From Anaerolinea sp. (GTDB lineage: Bacteria > Chloroflexota > Anaerolineae > Anaerolineales > Anaerolineaceae), in assembly GCA_020216845.1 (NCBI GenBank), contig JAIWNK010000089.1:1-10000 (forward strand): a DNA stretch of 10,000 bases, written 5' to 3'. A model generated the notes under the pieces. It worked only from the letters and a program-made list of their open reading frames with translations, made no database searches and had not been told where the DNA came from. Positions 5,946 through 10,000 of this stretch are shown here, in pieces (position 1 is the first letter of the stretch; each line of letters starts with the position of its first letter). The position numbers and the translations under genes are program-made.

Positions 5946-7246
5946 TCTTCTTGAGTCTCCTCTGGTTGGTCCCCTTGTGGCAGGTAGACGCCCGTAACGC
6001 GGCGGTGACTGGCGAGCCAGGTTTGAGCAACGCGCTGCACATCGGCAGGGGTGATGGCTTGCAGGCGTTCAACGTACTGTTCAAACCAGGCATAGGTGGC
6101 AAACATTTCGGCATAGCCCAACCAAAAAGCCTGATTGGTGATGTTTTCGCTGCCATAGGCAAACAGGGCGCGCGCCTGTTTGACGGCACGGGCAATTTCA
6201 TCGCTGCTGACAAGATGATCTTGCAGGGCTTGAATTTCTTGATCAATGGCAGCAAGGGCTTGATGATAGCTTTTGTCCGGGTGAATGGTGATGGTGATGT
6301 CGTATAGGAAGGGGTCTAAGGTGGCTTGCATTCCGCCATTGACGCTGATGGCAAGTTCGCGCTCAACCAAATTGCGATAGAGACGGCTGGTTTTGTTGGA
6401 GATGCCACCGCCGCCAAACATGTTCAACCCGGTTGGGCCGGTGAGCAGGCTATCCAACACGGTGAGGGCAAAAAAATCATCTTCCGCTGCAGCGGGGGCA
6501 CGATAGGAAAGCTGTAGATAGGTGGTTTGTCCAGGGCCGGTTAGCTCGATGTGCCGTTCTGCGGTCAGGGGCGGTTCTGGCTGGGCGGGGTGCGGTGGGG
6601 GGGGGCCAGCCGGCAGGACGGCATAGACGTGTTGCAAGCGCGCCAACATGGCCTCGGCATCAAAATCACCCGCCAGGGCAACAACCGCGTTGTTGGGAAC
6701 GTAATAGGTGCGGTAGTGCTGATAGAGGTCGTCTCGGGTGATGGTGTGCAGGTCTTCTTTTTCGCCAATCACTTCGGTGTGATAGGGGTGATGGTCAAAG
6801 GCTGCGTTTTGGATGGCTTCGCCGAGACGAAAGAGAGGTTCGTTTTCGGAGCCTTCGCGCTCAGAGATGATGACAGTCCGTTCCGATTCAACTTCCTGCG
6901 GGTCGAATAGACTGTGGAACATGCGGTCGGCTTCCAGGTCGAGAGCCAGTTCAATCTTATCAGCTGGCATGGTCTCAAAGTAGGTGGTCCAGTCGAGATA
7001 GGTGAATGCATTCCAGATGCCACCATCGCGCGGAATGGTTTTATCTAGCACGCTGGCCGGGTAGGTGGGCGTGCCTTTGAACTGCATGTGTTCCACCCAG
7101 TGGGAAAGGCCTGTGCGGGGGCGGGCTTCATCGCGGGAACCCACGCGATACCACACCCAGTGACTGATGAGCGGCGCAGAGTGGATCTCTTTTAGTTGAA
7201 CCAATAAGCCATTTTCAAGGCGGGTTTGCAGGACGGAATTTGGCAT
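5942..7246 (-). CDS. M16 family zinc metallopeptidase, catalytic subunit
   Basis: The 434-residue protein has the inverted zinc motif HWVEH (His49, Glu52, His53) and Glu129 in ERTVIISERE, the third zinc ligand at the family spacing. It should therefore cleave peptide bonds in small or unfolded peptides held in the M16 chamber. FNAFTY-like substrate-binding sequence WNAFTYLDWTTYFE lies at 78-91. In the C-terminal half, the R/Y pair of the family is replaced (LVERELAIS), so it needs the next gene's product. A proline-rich linker (about 237-250) joins the halves and is coded in part by a run of nine C. No signal peptide is seen. The frame is open to 7294, but ATG 7246 is chosen because it follows the membrane-protein stop by one base and begins a standard M16 N-terminus (VLQTRLENGLLV). 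No strong Shine-Dalgarno is seen, so re-initiation is likely. Confidence 0.93.
   Translation of the reverse strand: MPNSVLQTRLENGLLVQLKEIHSAPLISHWVWYRVGSRDEARPRTGLSHWVEHMQFKGTPTYPASVLDKTIPRDGGIWNAFTYLDWTTYFETMPADKIELALDLEADRMFHSLFDPQEVESERTVIISEREGSENEPLFRLGEAIQNAAFDHHPYHTEVIGEKEDLHTITRDDLYQHYRTYYVPNNAVVALAGDFDAEAMLARLQHVYAVLPAGPPPPHPAQPEPPLTAERHIELTGPGQTTYLQLSYRAPAAAEDDFFALTVLDSLLTGPTGLNMFGGGGISNKTSRLYRNLVERELAISVNGGMQATLDPFLYDITITIHPDKSYHQALAAIDQEIQALQDHLVSSDEIARAVKQARALFAYGSENITNQAFWLGYAEMFATYAWFEQYVERLQAITPADVQRVAQTWLASHRRVTGVYLPQGDQPEETQEE
6597..6605 (-). repeat. Homopolymer run of nine C in the coding strand
   Basis: Nine consecutive G on the plus strand encode part of the GPPPPHP linker of the catalytic M16 gene. 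Such a run is prone to replication slippage and to sequencing error. The frame is intact here on both sides. Confidence 0.9.
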
Positions 7247-7247
7247 G

Positions 7248-7922
7248 TTATTCTTTGAAGATGGACTTGCAAAACGCGCTGGGTGATTTTCCACACATCA
7301 ATTGCTGCCAGCTGCCAGGTAACGGATCAAGCAATTCTTTGAAGGGGGCAACAACACCTTGCAGGCCAACAAAGGGTTGGTGTAATTCGGTTTGGTTGAG
7401 GGGGATGTCTACGTTGACGTTCAATTCAACCGGAATTTGCTGATCAACTGGCACAACCATTGAGAGATGAACAGGCAGTCTGCTATCTTTGGGTAAGACG
7501 ATGTCGGTGCGGGCATTCATGATTTGCAAGCCGCCGGTATAAACGGAGACCTGAGCGTTGGGGATGTACGTGTCTTCGGTCAACACGACGGTGGTGTCTG
7601 TTTCCAGCGGTAGGTCAAATTTGGCCGGGACGGATGCGCTGACTGGGATGGTAGTGGTGATGTGGGCTGCGTCCATTAGCTGAAAGTTGGTATACAGGCC
7701 GCCAATCAGCTGATCGCCAACGATTTTCTTGAGGGTGAAAAGATTGCTCGCCAGAACAACAACAATGATAATGAGGATGATGTTGACAATGAGAGAGAGG
7801 ATGGAAGCAGTTGTCCAAAAAGCGGGGGCAAAACGGAATTTTCGGCGAGGCTGGGAGGGTTCAGCGGTGGTTTCGGATGGTGCAATTTCGTTTTCTTCAG
7901 GCAAAGGCTGAGATGTGTTCAT
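7248..7922 (-). CDS. Single-pass membrane protein with extracytoplasmic beta-rich domain, function unknown
   Basis: The 224-residue product starts with a polar, Glu/Pro-rich cytoplasmic tail (1-25), then RRKFR (26-30) as a positive-inside anchor, then a hydrophobic segment at about 37-62 (LSLIVNIILIIIVVVLASN). The remaining 160 residues would be outside. They alternate hydrophobic and polar residues in a repeating pattern around IPV..., LPV... and IPL (for example SASVPAKFDLPLETDT, then MVVPVDQQIPVELNVNVDIPL), suggesting stacked beta strands. Two cysteines near the C-terminus (MCGKSPSAFC) could form a disulphide. I recognise no named family. ATG 7922 is chosen over an open frame to 8033 because AAGGAG lies about 11 bases upstream and a promoter -10 lies within the longer reading. 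It is the first gene of the operon that leads into the M16 peptidases; whether it is their partner is unknown. Confidence 0.82.
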   Translation of the reverse strand: MNTSQPLPEENEIAPSETTAEPSQPRRKFRFAPAFWTTASILSLIVNIILIIIVVVLASNLFTLKKIVGDQLIGGLYTNFQLMDAAHITTTIPVSASVPAKFDLPLETDTTVVLTEDTYIPNAQVSVYTGGLQIMNARTDIVLPKDSRLPVHLSMVVPVDQQIPVELNVNVDIPLNQTELHQPFVGLQGVVAPFKELLDPLPGSWQQLMCGKSPSAFCKSIFKE

Positions 7923-7981
7923 AGGGCGAGATTCTCCTTGGTGTGGGGTATTTGCAGACAAAACATACATTGATTGCCTTA

Positions 7982-7990
7982 AGTATAGCA
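7982..7990 (-). promoter_or_regulatory. Extended -10 promoter of the six-gene minus-strand operon
   Basis: On the minus strand TGCTATACT (7990 to 7982) is an extended -10 element. No good -35 stands at 16-18 bases; a TTGACA (8033 to 8028) is much too far upstream, 40 bases away. Transcription would start near 7976, about 53 bases before ATG 7922. No other clear promoter is seen for the downstream genes, so they probably depend on this one. Confidence 0.5.
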
Positions 7991-8085
7991 TAATGGCAAG
8001 AATTGTTGGTGATGTGAGGGATCTTTTTGTCAACTTAAGATTAGACTGGGCTATGCTGGTGCTGTTTTTTGCGATTCAAAACAGG

Positions 8086-8091
8086 TATAAT
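8086..8091 (+). promoter_or_regulatory. -10 element of the ferredoxin reductase promoter
   Basis: TATAAT matches the sigma70 -10 perfectly and would give a leader of about 32 bases before ATG 8130. The positions where a -35 is expected (around 8062-8068) are T-rich but match poorly, so the promoter may be weak or activated. AGGAG at 8120-8124 serves as ribosome binding site, 5 bases before the ATG. The rest of 7923-8129 shows no further gene. Confidence 0.5.
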
Positions 8092-8129
8092 AAAACGAGC
8101 AGGATCTATTTCAAGGCGCAGGAGACGGG

Positions 8130-9452
8130 ATGAGCATGATGCACGAACCAAAACACCGCGTTGCCGTGGTGGGCGCTGGGCCAGCGGGGTTGTTTGCGGC
8201 GCGCACCCTTTCTCAGAACGGGGTGCGGGTGGCTTTGTTCAATCGTGATCTGAAACCGGGGGGCTTGGCGGAATATGGTATTTATCCGACCAAACATAAG
8301 ATGAAAGATGGTTTGCGTGCTCAGTTTCGGCAGATTTTATCCGATCCCTTGGTGTCATATTATGGCAATGTGCTTGTTGGGCAAGAGGGGGATTTGCGGC
8401 TTTCTGATTTGCGCGCGCTGGGTTTTCAAGCCTTGCTGATTACTGTGGGAGCGCAAGCAACGAAATGGCTTGGCTTGCCCGGGGAGGACTTGCAAGGGGT
8501 GTATCACGCCAAGGACATTGTGTATCACTACAATCATTTGCCGCTGTTTGCCGACCGTAGCTTTGTGATCGGTCAACGTGTGGCTGTGATTGGGGTGGGC
8601 AATGTGATGACGGATATTGCTCATTATTTGATTTCTGAGCTACGCGTGGCGGAGGTGATTGCCATTGCACGACGCGGGCCGGCTGAGGTTAAATTTGACA
8701 AGAAGGAATTGGAGCATATCATCGCCAACCTGGATTTGCCCGCTTTTGATGCGGAAATTGAACGCGTGGCTGATGTCATGCGTTCGTTGGGGCAAGACCC
8801 GCAAGCAGCACGCGCATTTGTCCATTCGGTTAGCGGCAAGGCTTTGGCCTGCGATTCGCCCACGCGCTTGCGCATTTTGTTTTTGGAGTCGCCAGAGCGA
8901 ATTTTGGGGGATGAAAAGGGGCGCGTTTGTGGCGTGATGTTGCGGGATAACACCCTTGCGCGTGAGGGAGACGAGGTTCGTGCCAAACCGCTGGATAGTT
9001 TTCATACGTTGGAGGTAGATACAGTCATTTTCGCAATTGGGGATCGGGTGGATCCAGGGTTGGGGTTGCCTGTTCAAAATGGTGAATTCATTAAGAAGCT
9101 GATGCCACGTTTTCCGGTTGAAGGTCTGTCTTATGAAGTTGAGGCAGCGTTCGATGGGGTGTTTGTGGCTGGGTGGGCGCGCAAATCGAGCGCCGGCCTG
9201 GTTGGGGTAGCGCGGAAAGACGGTGAGCAGGGGGCAAAGGCCGTGTTGCAGTATCTTGCCGATCAGCCAGAACAATCAGCGGAGCTGGACGGGGTGGAGG
9301 CGGCGTTGCAACGGTTGGGGAAACCGATTGTGCGCCTGCCGGATTTGTTGCGCCTGGATGAGGCGGAACGAGTGGAGGCACAGCGCCGGGGAGAGGAACA
9401 TTTTCGGTTTGAGCGTAACGAGGAAATGTTGCGCGCAATGGGCCTGGCCTGA
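8130..9452 (+). CDS. Ferredoxin-NADP reductase, adrenodoxin-reductase (FprA) type
   Basis: This flavoprotein would move electrons between NADPH and a ferredoxin in the cytoplasm. In the 440-residue product the FAD-binding motif GAGPAG lies at 15-20. GGLAEYGIYPTKHKMK (44-59) resembles the family's LVRYGVAPDHPKIK. ITVGA (104-108) and LGLPGEDL (114-121) follow. The NADP-binding motif GVGNVMTDIA (155-164) is followed by ARRGPAEVKFDKKEL (180-194), whose Arg181 and Arg182 correspond to the 2'-phosphate-binding arginines, so NADP(H) is favoured over NAD(H). AGWARKSSAGLVGVARKD near residue 350 matches the family's GWIKRGPTGVIGTN signature that closes over FAD. There is no fused ferredoxin domain, and no ferredoxin gene lies in view. 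The last 60 residues are helical and family-typical. ATGs at 8136 and 8139 are also in frame, but 8130 has the best-spaced ribosome site. A closely related NAD(P)/FAD oxidoreductase acting on another partner is possible. Confidence 0.87.
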   Translation: MSMMHEPKHRVAVVGAGPAGLFAARTLSQNGVRVALFNRDLKPGGLAEYGIYPTKHKMKDGLRAQFRQILSDPLVSYYGNVLVGQEGDLRLSDLRALGFQALLITVGAQATKWLGLPGEDLQGVYHAKDIVYHYNHLPLFADRSFVIGQRVAVIGVGNVMTDIAHYLISELRVAEVIAIARRGPAEVKFDKKELEHIIANLDLPAFDAEIERVADVMRSLGQDPQAARAFVHSVSGKALACDSPTRLRILFLESPERILGDEKGRVCGVMLRDNTLAREGDEVRAKPLDSFHTLEVDTVIFAIGDRVDPGLGLPVQNGEFIKKLMPRFPVEGLSYEVEAAFDGVFVAGWARKSSAGLVGVARKDGEQGAKAVLQYLADQPEQSAELDGVEAALQRLGKPIVRLPDLLRLDEAERVEAQRRGEEHFRFERNEEMLRAMGLA

Positions 9453-9482
9453 AGTTGGCCCGGCATGTCATCTTTGTCTAAA

Positions 9483-9496
9483 AAGGAGGTTGGAGG
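9483..9496 (+). promoter_or_regulatory. Tandem Shine-Dalgarno before the E1 alpha gene
   Basis: AAGGAGG (9483-9489) lies 13 bases and TGGAGG (9491-9496) 6 bases before ATG 9503. The second is at ideal spacing and fixes the start; the first may act as a ribosome standby site. The 50-base gap from the reductase stop shows no terminator hairpin, so the two genes are probably co-transcribed. Confidence 0.65.
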
Positions 9497-9502
9497 TTAA
9501 AC

Positions 9503-10000
9503 ATGGTGCTTTCAAAAGAGACCAAACTGGAAATGTATTGGATGTTGTTGCTGGCGCGCCGATTGGATGAGCGTGCCTGGGTGCTGCATCGGCAGGGGAA
9601 GATCGCTTTTCATATCTCTGGCATTGGTCAGGAGGCTGCTCAGATCGGTGCAGCTTATGCATTGCGGCGAGGTGAAGACTGGGTGACGCCCTATTACCGC
9701 GACCTGGCACTGATGCTGTGTCTGGGGTATACACCGCGTGAGTTTGTGCTGAGCACAATGGGCAAGCGCGAGGAACCGAATTCGGGCGGGCGGCAAATGC
9801 CCAGCCATTGGAGTTTGCGGCGCGCCAATGCAGTGAGCCATTCTGCGCCAGTGGCAACGCAGGCCTGCCATGCAGCTGGGGTGGCGCTGGGAATGAAAAT
9901 GCAAAGAAAAGATACGGTTGTGCTGACGACGATTGGCGAGGGGTCAACGTCGCAAGGAGAATGGTATGAGGCGGTCAACTGGGCCGCGGTTCACAACTTG
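9503..10000 (+). CDS. Thiamine-diphosphate 2-oxoacid dehydrogenase, E1 component alpha subunit (partial)
   Basis: E1 alpha pairs with E1 beta to decarboxylate a 2-oxoacid (pyruvate or a branched-chain 2-oxoacid) and pass the acyl group to the lipoyl E2. The 166 visible residues include ISGIGQEAAQIGAAYAL (38-54), GEDWVTPYYRDLALML (57-72), NSGGRQMPSHW (93-103) and SAPVATQACHAAGVALG (114-130). The start of the thiamine-binding motif is GEGSTSQGEWYEAVNWAA (145-162). The PYYRDLA and NSGGRQMPSHW segments resemble branched-chain (BCKDH) types more than pyruvate types, but the distinction is not secure from half a protein. The C-terminus and the final NN of the motif lie beyond the window. E1 beta and E2 genes are expected next but are not visible. 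It follows the ferredoxin reductase gene by 50 bases. Confidence 0.92.
   Translation, partial: MVLSKETKLEMYWMLLLARRLDERAWVLHRQGKIAFHISGIGQEAAQIGAAYALRRGEDWVTPYYRDLALMLCLGYTPREFVLSTMGKREEPNSGGRQMPSHWSLRRANAVSHSAPVATQACHAAGVALGMKMQRKDTVVLTTIGEGSTSQGEWYEAVNWAAVHNL

Noticed and set aside
8028..8033. TTGACA on the minus strand as -35 of the membrane-protein operon
   Set aside because: It lies 40 bases from the only good -10 and has no TATAAT-like hexamer at 16-18 bases.
8640..9275. A 211-codon open frame on the minus strand opposite the ferredoxin reductase
   Set aside because: Its translation shows no recognisable domain or ribosome site, and it is antisense to a gene with clear family motifs.
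1..10000. CRISPR arrays, insertion sequences, prophage or toxin-antitoxin modules
   Set aside because: No regularly spaced repeats, transposase motifs, terminal inverted repeats or recognisable toxin/antitoxin pair are seen. The ATPase and small-protein pair was considered as toxin-antitoxin, but a large ATPase first gene and a non-basic small second gene do not fit known types.

Overview
The window looks like chromosomal DNA from a free-living bacterium, most probably a member of Chloroflexota (Anaerolineae/Ardenticatenia-like). This rests on intermediate GC content, a mixed SD/ATG gene style, the adrenodoxin-reductase-type ferredoxin reductase next to a branched-chain-type E1 alpha, and the paired M16 peptidases. 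The taxon is an inference from gene content and style, not a proven placement. There are no tRNA or rRNA genes, CRISPR arrays or insertion sequences. Almost every base is coding; the only gaps above 100 bases are two divergent promoter regions (about 1435-1581 and 7923-8129).

Left block, minus strand (1-1434): adenosine deaminase followed by SurE nucleotidase, 3 bases apart. Together they could take a nucleoside monophosphate such as AMP to inosine (purine salvage). A consensus-like extended -10 promoter sits just before the deaminase ATG and fixes its start.

Second block, plus strand (1522-2640): a near-consensus sigma70 promoter (TTGCTG-17-TATAAT) is overlaid by three alternating GTTCTAT/ATAGAAC half-sites, one pair of which has the GAAC-N4-GTTC core typical of Gram-positive-type LexA boxes. 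It drives a 268-residue FtsK/HerA-like P-loop ATPase and a 79-residue uncharacterised protein with a very strong Shine-Dalgarno. This apparently damage- or stress-regulated two-gene unit is the most interesting part of the window.

Third block, minus strand (7922 down to 2643): a tightly packed six-gene operon. In order of transcription it encodes a single-pass membrane protein with an extracytoplasmic beta-rich domain; an M16 zinc peptidase with an intact HxxEH site; a second M16 protein that lacks the zinc site but keeps the R/Y pair; holo-ACP synthase (AcpS); a calcineurin-like metallophosphoesterase with an altered first motif; and a ParB/sulfiredoxin-fold protein. The last five are joined by four consecutive ATGA stop/start overlaps, which implies translational coupling. 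The two M16 proteins complement one another's missing motifs and should form a heterodimer.

Right block, plus strand (8086-10000): an adrenodoxin-reductase/FprA-type ferredoxin-NADP reductase, then 50 bases later the start of a thiamine-diphosphate 2-oxoacid dehydrogenase E1 alpha subunit that runs off the window. A link between 2-oxoacid oxidation and NAD(P)H/ferredoxin redox balance is plausible but not shown by the sequence.
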